Positions 1 to 11,395 of a DNA stretch of 64,000 bases are shown here, in pieces; position 1 is the stretch's first letter, and every line of letters begins with the position of its first letter. Origin of the DNA: Dendrophyllia cribrosa (lineage: Eukaryota; Cnidaria; Anthozoa; Scleractinia; Dendrophylliidae). The stretch covers positions 32,050,285-32,114,284 of the forward strand of contig JAJLRJ010000004.1 in the NCBI GenBank assembly GCA_024195265.1, in the 5' to 3' direction. The notes under the pieces were generated by a model. It had not been told where the DNA came from, did not search any database, and saw only the letters and a program-made list of their open reading frames with translations. Both the position numbers and the translations under genes were made by a program.

Positions 1-1740
1 GACCAAAAATTCTTCATCTGTAATGATCTTCATATTGAGTGCAAAAGGACCTGGATGCCGAAGAAAAGAAATGTTCTGAAAACACTTAATAGACATTAAT
101 TTGATTAGTGAGGGCAGAACTGAGAATGGTCAAAGGCATGAAGAAAATCAGGATGCGTCTCAATGTATTAACCAAGAAGAACGGCAGGGTAGTGAAGTAA
201 AGAGAGAAAATGTTTCACACGAGGAAGAAAATACTAAAAAAGATACAGGGGAACAGGAAAGCGAAAATATGTGTGATCAAAGCAAACCAGAGAAGAAACA
301 AGCAAATATTGAGTGCAAAAGGACCTGGAAATGTGAAAGCAACGGCTCAACGGATAACGAAAAAGAAGAAGTCGAAATACAAAAGGAGGAGTACAAGAGG
401 GAATCATAAAAGACACAAAGAAGAGAATGAATACCAGTTTTTCAGAGAGTGACATTCGTTCACTGGGAGAAAGGATGCGTTATATGATCAAGAATCACGC
501 AGTTGTTTTTACATTCCTTCAAATACTGAAGTCTGTTTTATTGAAGATCGTTCTGTCTTACCTTTTCCATGCACTTCTCGTCGCTTTTACCAACGTCAGA
601 AGAAAATAGCAAACGCGAATGTGAAGCGAACAAGACAGCGCGAGCAATTGCCAGTTATACCAGATGAAAAAAACTCATCGAGATGCAACGAAGCAGCGTT
701 GAAGGATACTTGCAACAAAACATCGAAGTCATTGAACAAGAACTTGTTTCCTGCAAAAACCGAACACGGAGGGCAAAACTTTTGGCAACAGTCGATGTTG
801 AAAGGGAATTACAAAAGAGTATTCTTTTGGAAACCTCCACAGCCACTAACATTTACAAGAAAACAAAGGCATCTATTCTGAACGAAGAAGAAACGAAATA
901 CTTTTGTCCTGTCTACACCTATAAAAAAGTATCTAAAAAGCTTAACATTGTTCAAATATATATTGACCAAAAAGCTTATATAGTGGAAGGAAAGGATGCA
1001 GATATAAACTACAAGAACAGAAAGAGGAGGGCATGCGAAAAGAGACCTGGAAACAGCACTCTCTGTATCAAGAGAGCAAAGAAACACTCGCAAAAATGTG
1101 TAGTGAGTCGCGACTACTTGCTACAGGTAAAAAACACGAGCTTGTGCAACGCATCATAAAAAACAACACGTGATAAGGAACCAGTCAATTGCTTGGACGA
1201 AGCTGAACTTTATGATGGAAGGATAGAATCGATACCAAGTTCAAGTGCTGGACTGATGAAATTGTTGGTTGCTTAGTTGAGATAGATTTTAAGAACTCAG
1301 CACCAAGGAAGAACTCATTGCAAAAGTGGGGCTTCTCAAGGCAGGCTACCTGGAAGCTGCATTTTCAAGAGAACATCTCTGCATCCTACACATCAGAGGC
1401 AGCGGAACAAATAACTAGAGCCCAGTAAGAACTCAATATGATAACTGTTTGTTGAAGGAGGAAGTTTGAACATGGACAAGAAAATACCCTCACCACAAGA
1501 ACGCAATGCCTGAAAGATGTTCTTTCGTATAAAACACCATCTATTGAGGTCGAGAAGGGAAAGAAACGAAACGTAAAAAATGTCCTTGATGCCTTAAGGC
1601 CAGTTCTCACTAGCGCATAAGCACAAGCATAAGCACGTGAGAACACCAGCGACATAAACATAAGGACATACGCACGCGCAGAATACATTTTTTGATGCAA
1701 TCCTCGATACCAGGTCTCCTTGATGTTTAAAAACAAGATG
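1..1740 (+). pseudogene. Decayed copy of a Lys-rich/SAP-domain multi-copy gene family
   Basis: The stretch carries overlapping broken frames rather than one gene. The 5' part (about 101-409) encodes a Lys/Glu-rich low-complexity segment. At 683-1000 the frame aligns end to end with the segment around 24770-25030 of the larger copy in this window; the shared core is L-N-x-x-Q-I-Y-I-x-x-K-A-x-x-V-E. At about 1040-1160 another frame gives a SAP-like motif (WKQHSLYQES... then GKKHELVQRII), matching WRQHPLFTEKK... AKHLLVKRL at about 27125-27225. The two blocks lie next to each other here but about 2.1 kb apart in the large copy, so the DDE-like middle has been lost. A 22-bp motif (near 33 and 307) is duplicated 275 bp apart. 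Homology is seen directly; function is unknown. SAP motifs usually bind DNA. Confidence 0.6.
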
Positions 1741-1985
1741 GCTGACGATAATGAGATATTTCTCTTTGCGTTACTTGTGAAGTATAAAGTTATTAAAAAT
1801 GGTGAACTATTTTACTATCCATACCATAGAACTTAATGATTTTATTTTATATTTACAGATCGTTCTTTAAGTCCCTGGTTCATCAATCTATCTTCACCAG
1901 GAACAGAAGAATGCGTGCTTCAGTCCGAAGCCAACAATTCTCGTTAGAAGTTTAATGAGTGTTTTCTAAAGACGATGTGTTAAAG

Positions 1986-4938
1986 ATGTCAAACTATGGT
2001 GGTGGGGACCCTCGAGGCTACAAGAAACTGGATCCTCCAATCACAGCTGCTATCATAGGTCAGTAATGCCACTCCTTGTTGTGAATCTCATCATCAAAAT
2101 TTAACATATAGAACATATATAGAGGATTTTTTTTTCCCTTGACATTACATTTATTCAATCAACAATCAACTACTTACAAACACTACGACTAGTTATTCAC
2201 TACTTACAATACAATATTTACAATATAATAAATTACACTACCGTGAAACAACATCTAAACTAACACTAACGAACGAAGACATTTCACTTATAAAGTGTGT
2301 AAAATAAGCGCCCATTTCTTATTGAATTTATCCAATTTGCTATTTTTAATATGGATATATTTTTCTGTTTCATATTTTGTTTTCACCTTTAGCTTAAAGC
2401 CATTTTTATTAGGTAAAGTATGAGTCCTTCTGCAATCCCATATGTAAATTTTAGCAATCAATAGCAAGTAGTTAAGCAGGGGGTAACAAACGGAGGTTAT
2501 AACACCTAACAGCACATCTTGCAAAGTGATACAAATGAATTCGTTTGTCAGTGAATGGAAATACGACTCAAATTCTTTCCAAAATCCCGTTGAATGCATG
2601 CAATAGAAGAAAAGATGGTTCAGTGTTTCTGGTTCAAGTTTACAGAAGGAGCATTTATCATCTGTCGCAAAACCTATTTTAAACAGTTTGGTATTAGTGT
2701 ACACTATATTGTTAAGGACCTTATATTGAAAGGCTTTGACGTAGGTTTCTAGAGACACAGTATGGGGTAAAGAGAAGACCTGCTCCAGTTGGACTTCTGT
2801 TAAGTCGAATTCGCGTTTCAGGTATTGTGAGTGATGAGGGTATTGTGCTTTAGACCTTATAAACAAAGTGTAATAGTCTTTCGATTTCTTTTCCAGGATA
2901 TCAAAAACCTTGTTATCTATCATCAAAATGGGGTGGACTGCTAAGGATCTCTGGTTGTCATTTTTCAAATGAGATGGTATTGAGTGCTAAATATCGTAAA
3001 ACAGTAATGAACAAAAATATCAGTCACCATTTGTTGTACTAAGAATCCTGAATAAGTACTACCCATATAATAGTATTCTCTTTATAATGAATACTGATCA
3101 GTAAAGGAAACCTATTTTCTTTTAGCCTTATTAGTATTCTTTATATAAAGAATACTAATAAGGGGTGTTTTATCAATATAAAGAGTACACACGTGATGCA
3201 TTATCATTAATTTGATTGGGTCTGGGGCTCATGAATTATTAATCAGTTTTTGAAGCTTTTAGAATATCATGGTTTCACTTATTGCAAAAGGCACAAGTTA
3301 GTAGAATGGTTGATGTCACAGTCTCGCCTGTCATTATCCGTGTCCAGATCAGCAAAAAAATAGTACCATGGGAAATCATTAAGTCCTGCACTAAATTACA
3401 TACAAAATAGAAGGCTTTAAGCCCAAGGCTTACTCGCAGACCACTCTGTGCCAGTGAGGTCATCATCTGTCCAGTGCAAGTCCACTACAGCTCAAACTTC
3501 ACAAATTTGTTGGTAGTCGTTTATTTTACTTTTAGTAGATTTAGAAAGCTTGAGTTTGGTGGCCTTGATTTCCTGCTTCGGGATCAAATTCAACCTCAAT
3601 GATATCATTCCCTTTGTTTTAGGCTGCGACAGTTCCGACATACCAACCTTTTGTAAGACAATGAAATGAAGAGTTTCAGTTTATGGCTCAACTCATCCTA
3701 ATACATTGTCGATTGGTGTACTATATAATAACCACCCGAATGGAGAAGGTTGAGTAGTCAAAGCTGAGGTCGTTTGTGATGGCGATTCAGAGGATACAAA
3801 TGATAATTAGCTTTGGGTGAAGAATAGGAGCCAACAGCAAAAGTTTCACATTCCTCAAGTTTAATCAGTACAGGTGTTTCGCCCATTTGGGCTTCTTCAG
3901 TGTTACAGCAAAACTGCTGGCAGCAACAATACTTGGAATAAAAAGCTAATTTATTAGGATATTTATATAGCAACAAATAACAATTAGACGAAACATATAG
4001 ATAAATCAATAATAGGGAATAAGGTGCATATTAGTTTTCCATCCTGATGCCCCAACCTCATCAATGCTCCAGTGTGCCAGCACTCTCAACCCAACTGCCC
4101 TTGTGGCTCTCAACTGAGCAATATATGACCATTTCAAAGAATCCTCATTCGCTGCCCATTGATGTTTCTGGTACAGTACAATTTCGTTCATCGCGCTTTT
4201 GGAGGAATGTATTTGAAGTCGTTCAAAACACTCACAGCACGTGTTTTATCAAGTCTAAAAATTCTCGGCTACGCCTCGAATTTTTAACCTTGATAAAACA
4301 CTGCTGTTCGTGTTTTAAACATTACTTAAATCTGGTATTATTATTACTAATACATTACATCACTGATTTAATGTAATGATTCCTCATGTGAACAGTGACC
4401 GGCAAGATGCATGATAATAATAATGCAACTTTCTATGGAAAAAAAGAGCTTGTAAGTATAAGGACAGTCCAGGTCAAACATGACTGTCCCAGATGATATT
4501 GTCTTTGCCTCAAGGCAGGCATGTCAATTGCAATAGGATGTAATTGGAATAGTGGTCTAATTAATGATATTATACATGGGAAGGGCTAAAAAGCTTTTTT
4601 CCAAGCTGGTTTCTGTGGGTGCGTGTGGGAGGGGGGATTAATTTCCTTTGCCTTCGATGTGTGTGTGGGATGGGAGGGGAGGAGTGGGGCACAAAATGTT
4701 TACACGCCAAGTTTTCCCATTTGCCTGGCCAGGCCCCTCCCCCAAAAATATAAAAACGTTCCTTTACTGATCATGTCTCTTATTTTAAGGATGGTATGAA
4801 GCAGAAGTTCAATCTTTCGATTCAGATGATGATGAAGTGCATTTAGTCGTTGTTGATGAACCTGGCTGCGTTTACAATGTTGCTGTTCGACCAAATCTTG
4901 TGTCAGGGAAGCTACACTTACAGAAAGGACTGTTTTGA
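1986..4938 (+). CDS. Two-exon Tudor-like domain gene tail
   Basis: Exon 1 is 1986-2058 (ATG preceded by an in-frame TGA; product begins MSNYGGGDPRGYKKL), ending in phase 1 at a GT donor. Exon 2 is 4790-4938 after a TTTTAAG acceptor, also phase 1, and ends at TGA. The joined codon gives G-W-Y, and exon 2 (GWYEAEVQSFDSDDDEVHL...) closely matches the second Tudor-like repeat of the 28 kb copy (GWYAAEVQEFDPDNDTISI...). Tudor-like barrels usually bind methylated ligands, but no aromatic cage is demonstrated here. The product would be about 75 residues. Additional internal exons in the 2.7-kb intron are possible, and exon 1 could be an unrelated 5' exon. The intron contains a LINE fragment. Confidence 0.5.
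2124..2990 (-). mobile_element. 5'-truncated LINE 3' end with RT zinc-finger tail
   Basis: A minus-strand frame of 226 residues (2288-2968) has the pattern of the C-terminal zinc-binding tail of LINE reverse transcriptases: YKVLNNIVYTN, then CSFC followed by E-x-x-NHLFFYC. On the plus strand a T-run near 2124-2135 marks the poly(A) end, as expected for a 3' end lying leftward. The RT catalytic domain is absent, so this is a typical 5'-truncated insertion within the intron of the Tudor-like gene. The frame is open throughout the remnant, suggesting moderate age. Confidence 0.75.
3126..3163. repeat. Perfect 38-bp palindrome
   Basis: The half-site CCTTATTAGTATTCTTTAT is followed directly by its exact reverse complement with no spacer. 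A related degenerate motif (AGTATTCTCTTTATAATGAATACT) sits about 60 bp upstream. Probably the core of a small fold-back element. Confidence 0.9.
3200..4220. other. No gene recognised; intronic sequence
   Basis: Short frames occur on both strands but none shows a family motif or splice-consistent exon. It lies inside the proposed intron of the Tudor-like gene. Confidence 0.5.
4221..4320. repeat. Fold-back (MITE-like) element
   Basis: The arm at 4241-4264 (GTGTTTTATCAAGTCTAAAA...) pairs with 4278-4301, leaving a short CGGCTACGCCTC loop. Outer sequences (TTCAAAACAC / GTGTTTTAAAC) extend the pairing. Consistent with a small non-autonomous palindromic element. Confidence 0.75.
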
Positions 4939-4979
4939 TTAACACAATTTGTAGCATTGTTACCCTGGTAGAAATCCCA

Positions 4980-5112
4980 AACAGGATCCTGATCAGGATC
5001 CTGACAGAATCTTATAAGTTACAGGTTTCTAAGTAGGATCCTGAACAGGTTCATAATCGTGTTCAGGATCCTGTCAATAGTGTTTCAAGATCCTGGACAG
5101 GGTCTTAGGAAT
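4980..5112. repeat. Cluster of CAGGATCCTG palindromes
   Basis: The ten-base palindrome CAGGATCCTG or one-mismatch variants (TAGGATCCTGA, TCAGGATCCTGTC, AAGATCCTGGAC) recurs at least six times within 130 bp with irregular spacing of roughly 10-40 bp. It begins about 40 bp after the stop codon of the Tudor-like gene. Confidence 0.75.
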
Positions 5113-5282
5113 TTGCCTGATATGATTACAGCCAGGATCGTGGGTTTATTAATTATAAGATACTATCAGGAAAATCAAAACCAATCAATGTGACCAAAAA
5201 ATATTTATTTAGTGCTGATGTAATAAAATTATGATATGTTTGAGAATGGTCTCTATAAATGCTGCACCTATGACTCAGTCGT

Positions 5283-5600
5283 GATGTAATGTAATGTAAT
5301 GTAAATCTTTATTTAAACACGGAGAATCATCAGTTAAGTTAATAATTAAAAATTAAAACTTGTACAACTGCTTTACATGATTGCCGTGTGGGAATCCGAT
5401 ATCTCAGATACTTTCTTAATACCCCGTTTAAACTGCCCAATAGAACAAACGCTTTTTAAATCTTGGGGCAAGTTGTTCCACAAACAGGCCCCGCTGTAGC
5501 AAAAACTTCGTTTTAGGTTTTAACTCTTTAGAACAGATGTAACATAACCATCAACATTGTCATCTCCACTTTTTACAAACACAATTCGAGAGCATCTGAT
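5283..5600 (-). mobile_element. LINE 3' end (RT C-terminal tail plus TTACAT-type tail)
   Basis: Read on the minus strand, 5389-5600 encodes a segment containing SFCYSGACLWNNLPQDLK and IGQFKRGIKK, the common C-terminal signature of animal non-LTR retrotransposon ORF2 proteins, ending in a stop at 5386-5388. One internal stop lies upstream of the signature. The 3' side on that strand ends in a (TTACA)n tail, seen here as ATGTAATGTAATGTAA at about 5285-5302. The polymerase core is missing. Confidence 0.75.
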
Positions 5601-6100
5601 AAACCTGGGTCAATTCAATAAAACTTTTACAAATGTAATTAACAAGTGTGGCTATTGTTTTCAACCTCTAAAACAATGGCTGTACTTGTAAATTAAACTT
5701 AAAAAGTAACACAGTGATGTTGTCATTGTTATGTCTTCTTAATATTATACAAGTCAATGAATTTACAAGCCTGCAAAATTTTCCAAATTATTTTACTTAT
5801 TTAAAAGTGCCACAAGCTTGTTTGCGAATGGTTTAGTTTCAGAGATAATAACATGGTCCCACAGCCACAGGATTTTGAAATTCCCTGACCAACTAAATTA
5901 AGAAAATTCACAAATTAGTCCTGGCAATGGCCTCCGATCTCCCCTCACAGCCAACTCCAGCTATGCTTCATTGTAATGCAACCTGGAAAAATGGCTATAT
6001 GTGTGAATAAATGTTTTTTTTTACTCACCTTGACATTAACAGCTCGCATTCTTGATTACACAAAAACATCGCTGAGTTGGCAATAAATAAATTAGTACTC

Positions 6101-6465
6101 TTAAAGTGCCCATCACCTTTTTTGGTATTTTCGTATCGAAATCTACACGTCACGTAATGAACATCTGCAAAAATATTTTGATTTCAGCAAAACGTGAACT
6201 TGTTATGATTTTTTAAAGTCTTTGAAATTTGCCACCATTTTGGTCCACCTCTCGGTCCCTCTCGGTTAAGGAACGAACATGTGAGCCCATTGGCCTTCTT
6301 TACAGCGGGACAGGTATACCGCAAAAAAAAATAGGATTTTGAAAATTTGAAATATTCATAAAGTTCGCGTTTTGTGCAAAGCACGAAATTGTTTCGCAGA
6401 GGTTCCTTGTGTGGTGTTTACATTCAGATGAGAATATAAAAAAATTAACGTTATGGGCACTTTAA
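6101..6465. mobile_element. TTAA-flanked MITE
   Basis: Terminal inverted repeats TTAAAGTGCCCAT and ATGGGCACTTTAA bracket about 360 bp with TTAA at both outer ends (6101-6104 and 6462-6465), as expected for a TTAA target duplication. No transposase is encoded. TTAA duplications are typical of Kolobok and piggyBac superfamilies; Kolobok is the better guess because of the transposase-like gene at 12.9 kb, but that is inference. Confidence 0.7.
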
Positions 6466-6528
6466 AATTTGACTTTTCCCAAAGACTTAAATTTTTCCTG
6501 ACTACAATCTTGGACATTTCAAATCAAA

Positions 6529-6630
6529 AATTAATACCACCCCTCCCCCCAATTCAGTGATGGGAAAAATGGCGCGTTTTGGTTTTCGCGCAAATCCATC
6601 ACTGAATCGGGGGGAGGGGAGGTGTTATTT
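6529..6630. repeat. About 100-bp fold-back element
   Basis: The arm AATACCACCCCTCCCCCC plus AATTCAGTGATGG at the left pairs with CCATCACTGAATCGGGGGG plus AGGGGAGGTGTTATT at the right, with a 35-bp loop. The C6/G6 runs inside the arms make a very strong predicted hairpin. Confidence 0.8.
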
Positions 6631-7034
6631 CTCATTTCATTCTGTCCGAGATTGTCCGAGGTTCACACTGGTGTTACAAGAACCTAAATAGATCACATTC
6701 CGGAATATAAAAGCTTCAGGCGCACGTTCAATAAATGAAGATAACAGAAAGAACTTGTTAGCTGAAAAGAAGGAACCCTGTGCGGGATTGAAAAGATGAC
6801 TGAAATAGTATCATAATGAATGTGTTTTTATTTGTTATCTACTCTATTGATATAACTATTAAATATGCATAATTGCATGTTCTGAGCTTTGACCAAAAGT
6901 GAAGATTAAGTTATGTTGTTTTAACAAAGCTGATAGGTTCCTTGTAAAAAAACTCTATTGTTATCATTGTGCGGGAATTTAACATAACCGTTGCATATCT
7001 CTGCTGAAGGTCGCGAACTCAGTTCCTCACAATA

Positions 7035-8472
7035 ATGGAGTTGCTCTCGCAGTATAGTTCGAGTTCTAGTTCCTCGGAGAGCCAATCTGACGGTTTTGAA
7101 GACAATTTGCAGCAGCTCACACCACAACAAGTACGAAGCGTCTATCTGTTAACTTATAGCCAAGCGGATCTCAGTATTTTTCCTGAAAAAGAATCATTCG
7201 CTGCTGCAGTTTGCAAAGCCATTTCAAAATGTGAGGGTCCGAAAGCGAAAATAGTGCAGTGGTCATGCTGCCAAGAAGGGCATAAAAAGCGAGGAAAGCA
7301 TTATCATATGACTATAAAGCTAGACAAGACTAAGTGGTGGCTACCCATTCGCCAATATTTAAAACACAAATGGAATTTCCATGTTCACTTCTCAAACTGT
7401 CACGTGAATTACTACAGTGCTTGGTTGTACACAATGAAAGAAGACGAAAACTTTCTTCAGTCTCCCAGTCATCCAGACTTGACTCAGGCCCACCTAGAAC
7501 TATGTCAGCAAGTCAAGCTCGTGCGAAACGACAATTGACAATTTAGAGGATTCAGCAACAGATTCTGCAAGCGGAGAAGATGAGGTGGGGGTGAAGGAAA
7601 ATGGAGAAAGTTCTGCTTCTACAGGTAGAGGGGCAGCGAAAAAGGCGTCAAGTAAACGAAGGCTATCTCAGCGCTTAAGCTCTTTTCAAGTGTCAGAGAT
7701 AGTGGTGTCGAAGCAAATAAAAACTAGAACTGAACTACTCGCACTCACAAGCATCCAAAAAGCGGAAGGAAAAACTGACCTGGCTGAATTCGTTGTCAAC
7801 AGAGGAAATAAAGTAGTTGAAGAAGTAATTGCAACCGCGTGGGAAATGGAGAAGGCCAGTGAAGCTTTACGCAGGAGGAGAATGACCAGACTGGAGATTT
7901 TAGAGAACGCTCTGGAAGACCCATGCAACGAACAGTGCAACAGACAATGGCTACAGTGTGCCAAACAGCTACTCTGGTGGAATGACATTTCAGAAGACAC
8001 CTTTACTCAGGCTGTTAGGAATTTATTGGAGCAAGGGAGAGGAAAATTCAAAAACATTCTTATAAAGGGACCAGCTGACACAGGGAAAACGTTCATCCTT
8101 AATCCTTTAAATGTGGTTTATAAGTCATTTAGTAATCCTGCTTCGTCCACTTTTGCTTGGGTGGGGGCTGAAAAAGCAGAGGTCATATTTTTAAACGACT
8201 TTCGATGGAATGCGCAAACCATCCAATGGCACGATTTCCTCTTAATGCTCGAGGGACAGCCAGTACATCTTCCTGCCCCAAAGTCACACTTTTCTAAGGA
8301 CCTCGAGTTTAATGCGGACACACCAATTTTTTATACCCCAATTTTTTATACCAGTAAACACAATTTCGTGTATGTGAAGGGAGGAACCATAGATGAAAGG
8401 GAAACTGAAATCATGGCAGTGCACTGGTATTTGTTCCAGTTTTGCCGACAAATTGCGCAGAACTCATTTTAA
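7035..8472 (+). pseudogene. Rep-like gene: HUH endonuclease plus SF3-type helicase
   Basis: The first frame (7035-7538) has an HUH motif (GKHYHMTIKL) followed by a tyrosine motif (NYYSAWLYTMKED), the layout of rolling-circle replication initiators. The downstream frame (from about 7540 to 8472) holds a P-loop (IKGPADTGKT), a Walker-B-like segment (AEVIFLNDFRW) and a later lysine-rich region, as in SF3 helicases of CRESS-DNA and parvovirus-type Rep proteins. Two frame changes separate the halves, between about 7488 and 7560, and an 11-bp-scale duplication repeats PIFYT near 8330. The C-terminus is short compared with related multi-copy cnidarian genes I recall. It is a decayed copy of an endogenised Rep-type gene or a Rep-bearing transposon. 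A Ser-rich N-terminus precedes the nuclease. No intron is needed. Confidence 0.75.
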
Positions 8473-9253
8473 ATCGATAACTGACAATGATTGTGCTGTA
8501 CTTAGCAATGAGTATTCAACAACAGATCGCTTGTGCTCCTATTAATTAATTAATTAATTAAACAGTAGTGAGACGCTTCTATTTCATTTAATCTACATTA
8601 TATTAGTTATGAAAGTAACGGTAAATGTACCCGTGTTACAACCTCGTTCGGAACGAGGTTGCTCGTGTTAATGGATAAAACAAAAAGACGCTCATACTTG
8701 CTTGGTGCAAACTATATTTTATTACTTTTAGGTATAGCAAATACAAAATAGACTTGTCTCAGCCGGTGGAAAACAAATAAGAGAGAAAGAAAGGCCAAGA
8801 AGTTAAAAAAAAAAAGGAAGGGAAGTTTGCACCCGCGTGCGTTGTCATATGCATCATAATCAGGAATTTTGCGCTGCTCCACTGGGCCAATCAGCCGCAC
8901 ACTCATAAAAGCTGTATTTTAGAAGCGGCCTGTCATTGTTTACCGATATTTGTTTGTAAATATTTTCTTTCTGGACAATCATTTTCTCCATACAAAAGAT
9001 TCTAACACGATTTTCATCTATGAATATATAATATGCGACGATTTACAATCTGTTCCCAACGATTTTTTACGATTTACCACAGTTTCGTTGCATCGCTGTA
9101 TAATAGCCATAGATCAGTGTTTATTTAATTGATCGCCCATAATCATCAAAAACCGTTGTAAACCATCGCAAACCCACGTTAAATCGTATGAAATATATCG
9201 TAAACCGTCACTGAATCATTTGAAGATAGTACAAGTACACAATGGAAAATAGT
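8473..9253. other. Repeat-rich spacer
   Basis: Holds a (TTAA)n-like run at 8543-8560, an imperfect 23-bp palindrome (CAACCTCGTTC / GAACGAGGTTG) at about 8640-8662, and at 9030-9230 scattered short inverted motifs (ACGATTTAC / GTAAATCGT-like) resembling an old fold-back element. No gene recognised. Confidence 0.5.
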
Positions 9254-9766
9254 TTAATATTTCAGTCTATCGCCGTTGTTTACTATTATGTCGGTGATAC
9301 AACTACTCATAGATTCTATAGTTTTATCGATCAACTCCTGAGAAATACCATAGATTGTTCTCTGCACTCTATCACAGAACTCACGGGTAATAGCTCCATT
9401 AAGAGCGTCTTTTTCCAACTTTCTAGACACGATATTAAAAATGTTCTCAATAGGATTTAAGTCTGGACTTCGAGGCGGTATTTTTAAAAGCTCGGAATGA
9501 CAATGAGCCATAGCATCACAGGCTGTTTTGCTGTTTTGGGAGGGATCACCGTCTTGCAGCCACAGTCGAGTTAATCCTTTGCAAGATTGTGCAAACATGG
9601 TGTTAAAATGTTGGTCAATAAAAGATGCAAAATATTGCGCATCCAGTTTTTCGTATCTCTCGCAAATCACTACTTCTTTACCGTGACTTATTGCCACCAT
9701 CATCTTGACAACTTTCCCTCCCTTAGCCAAATACCCTTGAGTCAGACCTTCAGATTTTTTCGCCAT
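9254..9766 (-). pseudogene. Tc1/mariner-like transposase C-terminal fragment
   Basis: The minus-strand frame of 170 residues matches the DDE_3 fold of Tc1/mariner transposases. A catalytic-type Asp lies in WLQDGDPSQNS and the final acidic residue in PPRSPDLNPIENIFN, a signature of this superfamily. The N-terminal DNA-binding HTH domains and the first catalytic Asp region are missing. It abuts, within about 20 bp, an oppositely oriented fragment of a different transposase, so this is a chimera of two broken elements. Confidence 0.8.
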
Positions 9767-9781
9767 ACCCTCCCTTTGTGA

Positions 9782-10136
9782 GCTCAGGCCTGATCCTGAA
9801 AAGTCAGGAGTTGTCCAGTGGATTCAACCAGAACATGAACTAATGGCAGACAGAGGGTTTGCTGTTCAAGGTCTTTGTGCATTGAAAGGAATATACTTGA
9901 ATCGCCCTGCTCAGAAGATGTCAGACCAGTTTACTCAGGCAGAGGTTGCATCCAATTTTGACATTGCATCAACAAGAATTCATGTTGAACGGTTTATTGG
10001 GCGAGTTAGAGAATGGTCTATTTTGAATGCTGTTTGGCCAGTGCAACGAATGGACTTACTATCCTCCACCTGGCAGGCATTGTGTCATATTGTCAACCTG
10101 ACAATGCCTCCTATTGGCCCAAGAGAAAACAAATGA
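9782..10136 (+). pseudogene. Harbinger/DDE_4-type transposase C-terminal fragment
   Basis: The frame is open from about 9782. It contains LMADRGFAVQGL, then IHVERFIGRVREWSILN, matching the second Asp (D-R-G-F) and the final Glu (V-E-R-x-I-G-R) of DDE_Tnp_4 transposases (Harbinger and related IS-type families), and ends at a TGA. Only about a third of the enzyme is left. There is no first Asp and no terminal repeat was found. Confidence 0.75.
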
Positions 10137-10210
10137 AAGAAGATGGATAATAAATCCAAGTTGTGTCTATTAAACTCATTACTGCTGATTAGGGACCATT
10201 CATTTATTTA

Positions 10211-10318
10211 TGGGGGCGGGGGGGATGGGGGGGGGGGGGGGGATGGGGGGGGGGGGGGTTGGGGGGGGGGGGGGGATGGGGGGGGGGGGGGGATGGGGGG
10301 GGGGGGGATGGGGGGGGG
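10211..10318 (+). repeat. G-tract low-complexity repeat with quadruplex potential
   Basis: Nearly pure G interrupted by AT or TT every 9-17 bases. Any transcript would carry several runs of seven or more G. The frame reads as poly-glycine only because of composition. Downstream sequence to about 10500 resembles a dispersed non-coding repeat. Confidence 0.85.
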
Positions 10319-10329
10319 CTGGTGGGATT

Positions 10330-11239
10330 TTAGATGGGGCCAGGCCGAAAAATATGGCTTTAAAGGGGGGCACCCAAAAAATTTGTTGTGTACCAGAGTG
10401 TCTGAAATAGTGGTTTCGAGGTTCTGAAAATTAAAATTTTCCCAAGGGAGCATGCCCCCAGTTCCCACTAATTTGTTATCGTCCAAAATAACACTTATCT
10501 AGGGTCAGTAATCTCTTCAACGGGTAACTTTTCAATGGTACTTGACCAGTTAAGTGTCATTGTCAGAGAAAACCAGGCAGGGCCCACGGTTCGAGGTCGA
10601 CCGATTCGTTTCAAATTTCTACCACGGATTACCCTTCTGATATCATTAAAAAATATTCCATTTTAAAACGAATTGGCTTATTTTCATGCGACTTGACCAC
10701 CCCCCACCCCCCCCCCCCCCTTGTTTTGGGCTAATTTGCATAAGAAAATCGCTTCATATTTGGGGTAACTTGGTGTGAGTTATTTGACCTACTTTTTGCC
10801 AGTTTTCAGCGTCTTTTTGATTTATTTTGATTATTTGAGATTCGATCAAACTGTATTCACATGATGAGTGATTTAGGATTGATTTCATGTTTTTGGCGAG
10901 CGTGCAAATTTTCGTCTCGTGTGGCTGTGGCAGATTCGCAAATTTTAAGCCCTTTTCAAACGGCATTTTCTCACAACTGCATGGAAAGAATTACATGGGC
11001 AGCAAATATAAGGTAAATACCATGTTTGACTATATTTACTGCGATAGCAAAGTCTTCAAATATACTCCTTTGCACCGTGTTTACAACTCTGTCAAATGAT
11101 GTGAACAAGCGCGCATTTGACAGCCCCTACACGTACTGTAATTATATTGTAAAGATATATATTTGCGCTAACTTCAATCGTATTTGCTCTTAGTCAAATA
11201 CCACATTAGCACCATATTTACAAAGATAGCAAAGTGCTG
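10330..11239. other. No gene recognised
   Basis: Contains a C-rich run at about 10699-10720. Short frames on both strands lack family motifs. Confidence 0.5.
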
Positions 11240-11395
11240 TTTTGCTCCGTATTTACATTGTTTTTCAAACGTTTAGTTTTGCTCCGTATTTACACCCCTT
11301 GTTAAACGTTTACTTTTGCTCCGTATGTACACCCTTTGTTAAACGTTTACTTTTGCTCCGTATTTACACCCCTTGTCAAACGTTTACTTTTGAAC
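11240..11395. repeat. 37-bp tandem repeat, four copies
   Basis: Units start at 11240, 11277, 11314 and 11351, each TTTTGCTCCGTATTTACACC then CCTTGTTAAACGTTTAC with few mismatches. A fifth degenerate start follows at about 11388. Confidence 0.9.

Noticed and set aside
4006..4376. Overlapping ORFs on both strands
   Set aside because: No family motif; the 3' half lies in a fold-back element.
9842..10136. Intact Harbinger gene
   Set aside because: Only the C-terminal third is present and it joins an unrelated transposase upstream.
10208..10486. Poly-Gly and poly-Pro ORFs
   Set aside because: Produced by the G-tract low-complexity repeat; no codon or motif support.
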